Shown piece after piece: positions 6,686 to 12,336 of a stretch of DNA of 12,336 nt. Numbering within the stretch: the stretch's first letter is position 1; each line of letters opens with the position of its first letter. The notes beneath the pieces were generated by a model, which saw nothing but the letters and a program-made list of their open reading frames with translations, ran no database searches and was not told where the DNA came from. Made by a program: the position numbers and the translations under genes. The DNA comes from Spirochaetaceae bacterium. GTDB lineage: Bacteria; Spirochaetota; Spirochaetia; DSM-27196; PWMO01. The stretch is from contig PWMO01000301.1 of assembly GCA_003558175.1 (NCBI GenBank), forward strand, positions 1 through 12,336, in the 5' to 3' direction.

Positions 6686-6975
6686 GCGCCTTGGAGGTTG
6701 CGGCGGGGCGATTGCTGACCAGCAATCTCATGCGGCCGCTGCGGGTAGTTCTCTCAGAACCGTCGGTCCGGGCGGCAGGGCGGAAGCTCGCCGGTTCTTT
6801 CTCAGTGCGCTGCTGGCAGTCGGTGCCGCGGCAGCGGTATTTGTCGGAGCCGGCACCAGCCTTGCAGGTGTGCGGCCGGCTGAAGCCGAAGACGGGCTGC
6901 TCGATCTGCGCCACGTTTTGCCGGACGGGTTTCACCGGCCGGCCGGGATGGGGCCTCCCCGCGCGAAGCAGAACG

Positions 6976-6998
6976 GCCGCGACAGGGTGTGTCGCGGC
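6976..6998 (-). terminator. Perfect 9-bp hairpin after the acyl-CoA ligase gene, no T-tract
   Basis: GCCGCGACA (6976-6984) and TGTCGCGGC (6990-6998) form a perfect 9-bp stem with a 5-nt loop, 17 nt past the ligase stop. No T-run follows on the minus strand, so it may be a weak terminator or an mRNA 3'-end stabiliser. The position is what makes a termination role plausible. Confidence 0.4.
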
Positions 6999-7014
6999 AC
7001 GCTGCTGTACACGA

Positions 7015-8748
7015 TCAGTCCTGATCTTCTTCAGTGACCACGTGCCGTTTGATCTTCTTGGTCGTGGTCATCTCCATCGGCTCGTCCAGGACCTCTACAC
7101 GCCGAATGCGCTGATAGGGCGGCATGTCGTGGTTTACCTCGGCCACGATGGCGTTGATACGGTCGACAATCGCCTTGCGGCCTTCGTCTCCGGCCGCCAG
7201 CTGTTCTTTGAACAGCTCCTGGTTGGGAAAGACCAGCGCCTCTATGAGCTCGACACGGCTTGCTTCGTCTTGCTGATACCCGCGCACCATGATCTGCTCA
7301 ATTTCTTCATGCAGCTGAAAGTTGTTCTCGATCTCTTCCGGATAGACGTTCTTGCCGCCTTCGGTGACGATCATGTTCTTGGCACGGCCGGTCAGGTAGA
7401 GGTAGTTCTCGTGATCGAGATAACCGATATCCCCGGTCTTGAAGTAGCCGTCGTCAGTGAAAACCTCCGCGGTCTCCTCCGGCAGGTTGTAATAGCCCTG
7501 CATAACCATCGGCCCCTTGACTACAATTTCACCCGCGCCGCGCTCATCCGGTTCGATGATCTTCATGTCAACCTGCGGTATGACGCGGCCCACGCTTGTC
7601 TCTTTGTAATGGTCAACCGGGTTGAGCGTCAGGATTGGCGCGGTTTCGGTGAGACCGTAGCCCTGGACGAAGTCTATTCCGAGCTGGTTATAGCGGCGGA
7701 ATACGCTGGGCGCGAGCGGTCCGCCTCCGGAGATGCAGATACGGACCGTGGCAAGAGACGCCTTTTCCAGAACGCCGTGAAAGATCTTTTTGCCTGGATT
7801 ACGCTTGAAGACCTTTTTGATCAGACCGCTGAGGCCCATGAGAAACCGAATCAGACCGTATGCCACAACGCCTTTCTGGCGTACGCCACGCAGGATGCCG
7901 TTGAGCACCTTGTTGAAGAGCATTGGAACCCCGAGGAACATGGTGACCCGTGCTTCTTTGAGATCGTGGAGGATCTGCTTGATTACCATCCGCTTGCCGA
8001 ACACCAGCTCGGCGCCAACCGACATGCTCTCGATAAAGACCGCAAGCATGCAGTAGGAATGGTGCAACGGCAGGAGCGCGTAGAAGATGTCGCTATGATA
8101 GATCGCCAGATTTGCCTGCGCCAGAAAGCAGTCCGATACGAAGTTGTAATGCGTCAGCATGACGCCCTTGGGGGTGCCGGTTGTGCCTGATGTGAACAGG
8201 ATTGCAGCAAGGTCATTCTCGCCGGCAGGAGTGATGGCGTGGTCGCGTTTGGCTTCCAGGTCGTAGATGTAGGGCTCGTGGTTGCGCGAGAGGCTGAACA
8301 CCCCACGAGGCGCGGCCTTGCGCGAGCTGAAGTGTTCGAAGCGCTCTTCATCAACAAAGAGTGCCTTGGCGTCCGATACCTGCATCAGTTTGTCAATTTC
8401 TGCGTCCTTCAGCTGGTAGTCGATCGGTACCACCGTTGCGCCGGCAAACAGAATGGCCATGTAGGCGACGGCCCATTCCGGACTGTTCTTGCCCGTCACG
8501 GCGACCTTGTCACCATGATCGATCTTGATTGAGCGCAGAAAATTGGCAACTCGATGAATCACGGCCAGGCTTTCAGCATAGGTCATGCTTACCCGGTCGG
8601 GATCGTAGACCGTGTAACAGGGGCGATCCGAGTAGCGTTCCGCCGTAATGGTAAACAGCTCAGGGAGAGTGGGCCAGGTACCGTTGAAATGCGTCCCTCG
8701 ATACTGCTCGAGGAAACTCCAGGGTCTGTTTTGGTCTGAATTTGCCAT
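7015..8748 (-). CDS. Long-chain acyl-CoA synthetase-like AMP-dependent ligase
   Basis: The 577-residue ANL-superfamily enzyme would activate a carboxylic acid with ATP to an acyl-adenylate and then a CoA thioester. Motifs in order are the phosphate loop FTSGTTGTPKGVMLTH (185-200), the GGGPL region (340-344), YGLTETAP (364-371), TGD (438-440), hinge motif TGRAKNMIVTEGGKNVYPEE (453-472) and the C-terminal lysine region TTTKKIKRH (561-569), which carries the catalytic Lys candidate. The TGRAKNMIV...KNVYPEEIE form and overall length resemble bacterial long-chain fatty-acyl-CoA ligases (FadD-like); the chain length of the substrate is inference. The start at 8748 is preferred over the in-frame ATG at 8790 because AGGAAC (8753-8758) sits just upstream and a promoter lies between the two. 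There are no membrane segments, although the residue 290-325 stretch is basic and hydrophobic and may touch membranes. Confidence 0.9.
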   Translation of the reverse strand: MANSDQNRPWSFLEQYRGTHFNGTWPTLPELFTITAERYSDRPCYTVYDPDRVSMTYAESLAVIHRVANFLRSIKIDHGDKVAVTGKNSPEWAVAYMAILFAGATVVPIDYQLKDAEIDKLMQVSDAKALFVDEERFEHFSSRKAAPRGVFSLSRNHEPYIYDLEAKRDHAITPAGENDLAAILFTSGTTGTPKGVMLTHYNFVSDCFLAQANLAIYHSDIFYALLPLHHSYCMLAVFIESMSVGAELVFGKRMVIKQILHDLKEARVTMFLGVPMLFNKVLNGILRGVRQKGVVAYGLIRFLMGLSGLIKKVFKRNPGKKIFHGVLEKASLATVRICISGGGPLAPSVFRRYNQLGIDFVQGYGLTETAPILTLNPVDHYKETSVGRVIPQVDMKIIEPDERGAGEIVVKGPMVMQGYYNLPEETAEVFTDDGYFKTGDIGYLDHENYLYLTGRAKNMIVTEGGKNVYPEEIENNFQLHEEIEQIMVRGYQQDEASRVELIEALVFPNQELFKEQLAAGDEGRKAIVDRINAIVAEVNHDMPPYQRIRRVEVLDEPMEMTTTKKIKRHVVTEEDQD

Positions 8749-8780
8749 TTCTGTTCCTGTGTGATGTGTGGTTTTACCCG

Positions 8781-8809
8781 ATTGTAACACAGGTGGCCTT
8801 GATTGTCGC
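8781..8809 (-). promoter_or_regulatory. Promoter of the acyl-CoA ligase gene
   Basis: On the minus strand GCGACA (8804-8809), a 17-nt spacer and TACAAT (8781-8786) match sigma70 boxes at 4 of 6 and 5 of 6. Transcription would start near 8774, giving a leader of about 26 nt that carries the AGGAAC ribosome-binding site. The -35 box lies in the centre of an inverted repeat. Confidence 0.6.
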
Positions 8810-8816
8810 GATCAAG
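8798..8816. promoter_or_regulatory. Inverted repeat over the ligase -35 box (candidate operator)
   Basis: CTTGAT (8798-8803) and ATCAAG (8811-8816) are perfect 6-bp inverted arms around a 7-bp centre that includes most of the -35 hexamer. Its position suits a repressor site, perhaps for an acyl-CoA-responsive regulator, but no regulator gene is in the window and the arms are short. Confidence 0.35.
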
Positions 8817-8887
8817 TCGGTCGGGTGAGTCGAATCATTTCAATGAGCGGCAGGACTGCCGGCGGCACTGCTTCCGGGAAGCTGCGC

Positions 8888-10120
8888 TCAATATGAGTAC
8901 TTGCGTCTGATGGAGGCTACGACATCCTGCATGCCGAGGAAGATTTCCACTACTTCGGGGTCAAACTGAGTGCCGGCGTTGCGGCTGATGTAGTCGACGG
9001 CACGTTCAAGTACCCACGGATTCTTGTAGGCGCGTTCAGAGATCAGCGCGTCAAATACATCGGCCACCGCTACGATGCGAGCGCTGACCGGGATCTCCTG
9101 CTTACGCTTGCCGCGGCCGAAGCTTCCCGGTGGCGCGTTGAGCGACCGCACCGTGCCGGGATAGCCGCCACCGTCCCAGCGTTCGTGGTGGTTGAGAATT
9201 ACCTCGCGCGCTATCTGGTCCCACGGAGAATCGGTGCGGCTGAACAGTCGAGCCCCCAGCACCGTGTGCCAGCGCAGCTGACTGCGTTCTTCGTCGGACA
9301 GCGACGTCCTCTTCTTCAGGATCGCGTCGCTCACCGCCACCTTGCCGATGTCGTGCAGCATGGCAGCGGTCTTGATCATGCCGCGGTTGCGACGTATGTG
9401 GCGCTCCGGCACGCGGTGGTGTTGCGCCCAGATCTCGTACAGTTCAGCGGCATAGGCGCCCACGCGCTTGGCGTGTCGGCTTGTTTCGTGCGGGTCGCGA
9501 AGCTCTGCCAGCTCTACCATTAGCAGAACCATCTCTTTGCCCATGCGCGCGGTTTCGATGGCGTTGGCTGCGTGGCGTGCGAACTGGTTGACGTAACGGC
9601 GATCGAGTTCAGAGAAGGGCACAACGCGGCCGGCTTGGTCCTTGGCGTTGATCAGCTGCAGAACTCCTACCGCCCGCTCGGACCGGGTCATCAGCGGCAC
9701 AATCAGCATCGAACGAGTGAGGTAATCGGTCTTCTGGTCGAAGGCGGGGTTAAAGGAGTAATCCACGTCGCTCTGGATATGGTAGACGTCGTCGATCAGC
9801 AGGCTCTCACCGCTCGATGCAACGTAGCCGGCCAGCGAACGGTTGTCCAGCGGCAGGCTGCGGCTCGAATAGACGTAGCGTGATTCGGCCTGGTTGCGTG
9901 CAAACAGGGTGTCGTTCTGCACGTAGCTGAAAAACAGCCGGTTCTTCGCTTTCAGGTAGAGGGTTCCGGCATCGGCTCCCACGAATCTTCGGCTTTCGAG
10001 GAGCACTCGTTCCAGCAGTTCGTCGAGTTCCTGGATGTGATGAACCGAATCCACCGTCTCGAGGAGCTCATTGATGTTTCGCGACCGGCTGCCCGACGTT
10101 CGTCCGGACGATGAGTTCAC
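8888..10120 (-). CDS. GAF plus HD-GYP protein, predicted cyclic-di-GMP phosphodiesterase
   Basis: The 410-residue protein has an N-terminal GAF domain (about 18-193: ELDELLERVLLESRRFVGADAGTLYL to FARHAANAIETARM) and a C-terminal HD-GYP domain (about 200-405). Metal and catalytic signature residues are intact: HETSRH (211-216), MLHDIGK with His256-Asp257, HHERWDGGGYPG (311-322) and DVFDAL (354-359). This predicts hydrolysis of c-di-GMP under control of a small-molecule or redox input to GAF. There is no signal peptide or membrane helix. The start is assigned to GTG 10120: a promoter ends 7 nt upstream, whereas the in-frame TTG at 10156 coincides with the -35 box and cannot be translated from that promoter. 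It has no adjacent GGDEF partner. A link to motility through c-di-GMP is plausible given the nearby flaA genes, but is inference. Confidence 0.9.
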   Translation of the reverse strand: MNSSSGRTSGSRSRNINELLETVDSVHHIQELDELLERVLLESRRFVGADAGTLYLKAKNRLFFSYVQNDTLFARNQAESRYVYSSRSLPLDNRSLAGYVASSGESLLIDDVYHIQSDVDYSFNPAFDQKTDYLTRSMLIVPLMTRSERAVGVLQLINAKDQAGRVVPFSELDRRYVNQFARHAANAIETARMGKEMVLLMVELAELRDPHETSRHAKRVGAYAAELYEIWAQHHRVPERHIRRNRGMIKTAAMLHDIGKVAVSDAILKKRTSLSDEERSQLRWHTVLGARLFSRTDSPWDQIAREVILNHHERWDGGGYPGTVRSLNAPPGSFGRGKRKQEIPVSARIVAVADVFDALISERAYKNPWVLERAVDYISRNAGTQFDPEVVEIFLGMQDVVASIRRKYSY

Positions 10121-10127
10121 GAGACTT

Positions 10128-10156
10128 ATTGTACGCCCTGTATTACCGAATTGCAA
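10128..10156 (-). promoter_or_regulatory. Promoter of the HD-GYP gene, leaderless geometry
   Basis: On the minus strand TTGCAA (10151-10156), a 17-nt spacer and TACAAT (10128-10133) match sigma70 boxes at 4 of 6 and 5 of 6. Seven nucleotides separate the -10 from the GTG at 10120, so the expected transcription start falls on or beside the first base of the start codon. Confidence 0.65.
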
Positions 10157-10170
10157 ATATTCTATCGTCG

Positions 10171-10210
10171 GATCGCTGGATCGCCGGAAGATCGCCGGAA
10201 GATCGCAGAA
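10171..10210 (+). repeat. Short GATCGC tandem repeats upstream of the HD-GYP promoter
   Basis: Four head-to-tail units each begin GATCGC: 10171-10178 (8 nt), 10179-10189 and 10190-10200 (both GATCGCCGGAA, identical 11-mers) and 10201-10210 (GATCGCAGAA). The array ends 14 bp upstream of the -35 box, close to one helical turn per unit. Confidence 0.8.
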
Positions 10211-10243
10211 TCGAATGCAGGCTGCCGCACCGTTGCCGGATTC

Positions 10244-10286
10244 GGTGAGGTCACGCGAGGTGAGGTCAGGTCAGGTCGACGAGGTC
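10244..10286 (+). repeat. GAGGTC/AGGTC direct repeats across the ybaK stop
   Basis: GGTGAGGTCA occurs at 10244-10253 and 10259-10268. AGGTC then repeats head-to-tail at 10263-10267, 10268-10272 and 10273-10277, with another at 10282-10286. The array covers the ybaK stop codon (10266-10268) and the codons for its C-terminal DLVDLT, suggesting that slippage shaped this end of the gene. Confidence 0.75.
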
Positions 10287-10859
10287 GGCATCGATGAAGC
10301 GCGCCAGTTCTGCCGGAGCGATGAGAATCTGGCCACCGTGGACGCCGGCACTGACAGCGATCTCTTCAAACAACAGGGCGCTCTCATCGATATAGGCAGG
10401 AAACGGCTTGATCATCGCCACGGGTGAACACGCGCCCCGTTCGTACCCGGTTGTCGCCACGAGGTCGCGGCTTGCGATCAGCGAAACCCGCTTGTTGCCG
10501 CTGACCGACGCTGCCTTCTTGAGATTCAGTTCCAGCGGGCCGGGGATGCAGCACACCAGTGGACCGCTGCGGTCGCCACGCAGAACGAGCGTCTTAAAGA
10601 GCGTCTCCGGCTCGACTCCGATCTTGTGCGCGACCGAAACGGCATCCATGGCGTCAGGATCATGTTCATAGCCGACCAGGCGGTGAGGCACCGAGTGCGC
10701 CCCCAGCAAGCGGACGGCGTTGGTTCTGGCGACGTGGGCGTCTGCAGCGTGTGCCGCCGCTGCGTCTTGCGCCGGCGGGCGGGCGGTCGGCGCATCCGCG
10801 GCGTGCGCAGCGGTTCGGCTTCGGCCCCTGGCGGGCCGAAACGATCTTCCGTCGGTCAT
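10266..10859 (-). CDS. ybaK: YbaK/EbsC-family aminoacyl-tRNA deacylase with N-terminal extension
   Basis: Residues 43-197 match the YbaK family, which hydrolyses mischarged Cys-tRNA(Pro) or related aminoacyl-tRNAs in the cytoplasm. Family landmarks are TNAVRLLGAHSVPHRLVGYEHDP (46-68), the active-site region LFKTLVLRGD with Lys89, CCIPGPLELNLKKAASVSGNKRV (103-125), TGYERGACSPVAM (137-149) and IDESALLFEEIAVSAG (157-172). The domain is of normal size (about 155 residues), but a 42-residue Ala/Arg/His-rich extension precedes it. The ATG at 10859 overlaps the pdxA-family stop as ATGA, and no alternative start lies between it and the domain, so the extension is probably translated. Translational coupling to the upstream gene is likely. 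Why a tRNA-editing enzyme sits in an acid-sugar operon is not evident. The exact aminoacyl-tRNA specificity cannot be told. Confidence 0.87.
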   Translation of the reverse strand: MTDGRSFRPARGRSRTAAHAADAPTARPPAQDAAAAHAADAHVARTNAVRLLGAHSVPHRLVGYEHDPDAMDAVSVAHKIGVEPETLFKTLVLRGDRSGPLVCCIPGPLELNLKKAASVSGNKRVSLIASRDLVATTGYERGACSPVAMIKPFPAYIDESALLFEEIAVSAGVHGGQILIAPAELARFIDADLVDLT

Positions 10860-11884
10860 GATGATCGCGAATCGCCGGTCCCGTGCAGGGCGCCTGGTGG
10901 GCGCGAAAGGTTCTGTCCATCTGACGAGAGCAGCTGCGCCATCCTGTAGGCAGCATGCAGGCTGCGGGTGCGCGCGATTCCCTTGTAAGCGATGTCAAAC
11001 GCGGTTCCGTGGTCAACTGATGTGCGCACAATCGGCAGCCCGAGCGTGACATTCACCCCGCCGTCAAAGTCAATGGTCTTCATTGGGATATGACCCTGGT
11101 CATGGTACATGCAGACCACCGCGTCGTAGCGTCCGGTCTCGAGCACGTGGTAGAACACGGTGTCCGCCGCTATCGGGCCATACGCGTCGATCCCGCGTGC
11201 ACGGGCGTCCTGCACCGCCGGCTCAATCTGCTCGCTGTCCTCGTTGCCAAACGCCCCGTGCTCTCCGGCGTGCGGGTTGAGTCCGGCAACCGCGATTCGC
11301 GCCGTCGGGCGCAGTCGACGGACCGCAGCGTCGGTGAGCTCGATGACCTCGAGGATGCGCTCGCGCCGCGCTCGCTCTACGGCGATGCGCAGCGGCACGT
11401 GCGTACTGACATGGGTTACGATCATTCGCTCTGAGGCGAGCATCATGGTGGTACCGCTGGTCCCGCACAGCTCGGCGATAAACTCGGTGTGGCCGGAGAA
11501 GCCGGGACGCGACTGGCCGACCGCCTCCTTGTTAATCGGCAGCGTGACCATGGCCGCGATACGTCCCGCAAGTGCCAGACGAGTGGCCGTCTCGACATAG
11601 GCCACCGCCGCGGCTCCGCACGCCCGTGACAGCCTGCCCGGCTCGATGTCCTGCGCTTGCAGCATGCCGGGATTGATGACCGACAGGGCGTTGGCTGCCG
11701 GTTGCAGCGCCTCCTCGTCCGTCAGCTGCAGCGGAACGTCCAGCGCAAGCGCCTCACGCGCGCGCTCGAGTGCCGTTATGTCGCCAATCACCAGCGTGTC
11801 AGGAGCAAAGAGCCCCTCGGTCCACGCCTTCAGCGCCAGTTCCGGGCCAACTCCGTTGGCGTCACCAATTGTTATTGCAATCAT
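10856..11884 (-). CDS. PdxA-family dehydrogenase, probably PdxA2 (4-phospho-threonate/erythronate)
   Basis: The 342-residue product is a member of the PdxA family of NAD-dependent, metal-dependent decarboxylating dehydrogenases. Three metal-binding histidines are expected at His162 (VSTHVPL), His205 (LNPHAGE) and His261 (MYHDQGHIPMK). The substrate-binding GHTE (131-134) and the C-terminal NVTLGLPIVRTSVDHGTAFDIA (278-299) are typical. Classical PdxA oxidises 4-hydroxythreonine-4-phosphate in vitamin B6 synthesis. The PdxA2 branch acts on 4-phospho-D-threonate or erythronate, giving dihydroxyacetone phosphate, and is commonly encoded next to a DUF1537 kinase, as here. PdxA2 is therefore the better call. 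The N-terminal GDANGVGPE differs from the usual GDPAGIGPE. The ATG at 11884 overlaps the kinase stop by 4 bp (ATGA), and its own stop overlaps ybaK likewise. The last 15 residues are unconserved. Confidence 0.85.
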   Translation of the reverse strand: MIAITIGDANGVGPELALKAWTEGLFAPDTLVIGDITALERAREALALDVPLQLTDEEALQPAANALSVINPGMLQAQDIEPGRLSRACGAAAVAYVETATRLALAGRIAAMVTLPINKEAVGQSRPGFSGHTEFIAELCGTSGTTMMLASERMIVTHVSTHVPLRIAVERARRERILEVIELTDAAVRRLRPTARIAVAGLNPHAGEHGAFGNEDSEQIEPAVQDARARGIDAYGPIAADTVFYHVLETGRYDAVVCMYHDQGHIPMKTIDFDGGVNVTLGLPIVRTSVDHGTAFDIAYKGIARTRSLHAAYRMAQLLSSDGQNLSRPPGALHGTGDSRSS

Positions 11885-12336
11885 GGTCGATGCTCCTCGA
11901 GGTACTGCAGAATAGCGAGCAGGGCGTCCGGAGGTCCGAACGCACCGGCCTTGGTTACCACACGCATGCGTTCCAGCGAGACCGCGGGCGGGCGGGCGGC
12001 CGTGTCTCCGTGCCGGTCTTCAGAGGCGGCAGAGATGAAGCGTCCGAGCGGAATCCCGGGCAGCACCTCGGCCTCGATGCTGAAGCCGGCGCAGCCGAGG
12101 CTGACGGCCGTCTTGACCGCTGTGTCGCCGCCGCTCAACACGAGCGCAGCCGGGGCGGCTGCGCTCCAGAGACGGCAGACGAGCTTGCCCATGAAGCGGG
12201 CGAGAGCCTCTGCGGTATCCGCCGCAGGCGCACTGCCTTCCACCGGACGTTCCGTGCGCACCAGGCAGGAGTGACCGGCGTGTACGGCGGCCAGGTAGCG
12301 CTCCGTTATCCGGGCCTGCTCGTCCGGCTCGTTGGA
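11881..12336 (-). CDS. Four-carbon acid-sugar kinase (DUF1537 family), C-terminal part
   Basis: Only the last 151 residues are in the window; the N-terminus lies beyond position 12336. The segment matches the C-terminal nucleotide-binding half of DUF1537 kinases: LVLSGGDTAVKTAVSLGCAGFSIEAEVLPGIPLGRFI, followed by VVTKAGAFGPPDALLAIL near the end. The family phosphorylates four-carbon acid sugars such as threonate, erythronate or 3-oxo-tetronate at O4 using ATP. The GGDTA motif (GGETS or similar in relatives) and KAGAFG (KSGNFG in relatives) are its hallmarks. It ends in an ATGA overlap with the PdxA-family gene, so kinase and dehydrogenase would act in sequence. Substrate stereochemistry cannot be decided. 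Confidence 0.82.
   Translation of the reverse strand, partial: SNEPDEQARITERYLAAVHAGHSCLVRTERPVEGSAPAADTAEALARFMGKLVCRLWSAAAPAALVLSGGDTAVKTAVSLGCAGFSIEAEVLPGIPLGRFISAASEDRHGDTAARPPAVSLERMRVVTKAGAFGPPDALLAILQYLEEHRP

Larger units (their letters stand above)
6645..7014. other. 370-bp gap between the acyl-CoA ligase and tatD
   Basis: I see no supportable gene here. The tatD frame stays open through part of it and other frames are open too, but the translations are Arg/Ala-rich without recognisable motifs, as expected of GC-rich non-coding DNA. It holds a perfect hairpin just after the ligase stop, a smaller GGGG/CCCC stem (6950-6960) and the candidate tatD promoter. Confidence 0.5.

Noticed and set aside
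6645..6935. N-terminal extension of tatD to the ATG at 6935
   Set aside because: The extra 97 residues are low-complexity and precede the normal family start; the HCH metal motif is correctly placed from 6644.
6691..8190. Uninterrupted 499-codon open frame on the plus strand
   Set aside because: It lies almost entirely antisense to the acyl-CoA ligase, whose motifs are unmistakable. Its translation has no recognisable motif and reflects codon bias in GC-rich DNA.
8848..8861. CGGCA/TGCCG hairpin after the HD-GYP gene as its terminator
   Set aside because: It is a 5-bp stem with a 4-nt loop and no T-tract, too weak to support.
10121..10156. TTG at 10156 as start of the HD-GYP gene
   Set aside because: It coincides with the -35 box of a good promoter that ends 7 nt before an in-frame GTG, so it would not be transcribed from that promoter.
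10171..10286. Repeat arrays as a CRISPR
   Set aside because: The units are 5-11 bp and adjacent, with no unique spacers and no cas genes.

Overview
The window looks like chromosome of a free-living, fairly GC-rich spirochaete (about 60% GC by eye). The main evidence is a tandem pair of genes for FlaA, the sheath protein of spirochaetal periplasmic flagella. A lipoprotein with a relaxed lipobox and several signalling proteins with no transmembrane segments fit this. I see no mobile element, CRISPR array, rRNA or tRNA gene, or phage gene.

Layout. 1-1093 (-): metX, cut by the window edge just after its catalytic His. 1208-2884 (+): an unknown polytopic membrane protein, then a lipoprotein weakly resembling BMP/PnrA-type binding proteins. 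3008-4629 (+): a complete flagellar-sheath unit made of a strong sigma70-type promoter, two flaA genes with good Shine-Dalgarno sites, and a textbook intrinsic terminator. 4643-5830 (+): a soluble histidine kinase with an N-terminal Crp-like cyclic-nucleotide domain. 5808-6644 (-): a TatD-family metal hydrolase, tail-to-tail with the kinase and overlapping it by 23 bp. 6645-7014: non-coding. 7015-8748 (-): a long-chain acyl-CoA synthetase-like enzyme with its own promoter. 8888-10120 (-): a GAF plus HD-GYP protein, a predicted c-di-GMP phosphodiesterase. 10266-12336 (-): an operon of a DUF1537 four-carbon acid-sugar kinase (partial), a PdxA-family dehydrogenase and YbaK, joined by two ATGA overlaps.

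Functional themes. Two genes give cyclic-nucleotide signalling (cNMP-kinase and HD-GYP) beside a flagellar sheath operon. The kinase-PdxA pair points to 4-phospho-threonate or erythronate breakdown (PdxA2) rather than vitamin B6 synthesis. metX belongs to methionine synthesis and the ligase to fatty-acid activation.

The most interesting non-gene signal is a repeated start geometry. metX and the HD-GYP gene have good sigma70-type promoters whose -10 box ends only 10 and 7 nt before the start codon, with no Shine-Dalgarno. tatD (12 nt) and the histidine kinase (6 or 9 nt) show weaker versions. flaA and the ligase have ordinary leaders with ribosome-binding sites. This suggests leaderless or nearly leaderless transcripts for the regulatory and housekeeping genes here. 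The gap between ybaK and the HD-GYP gene also carries two sets of short tandem repeats next to that promoter.
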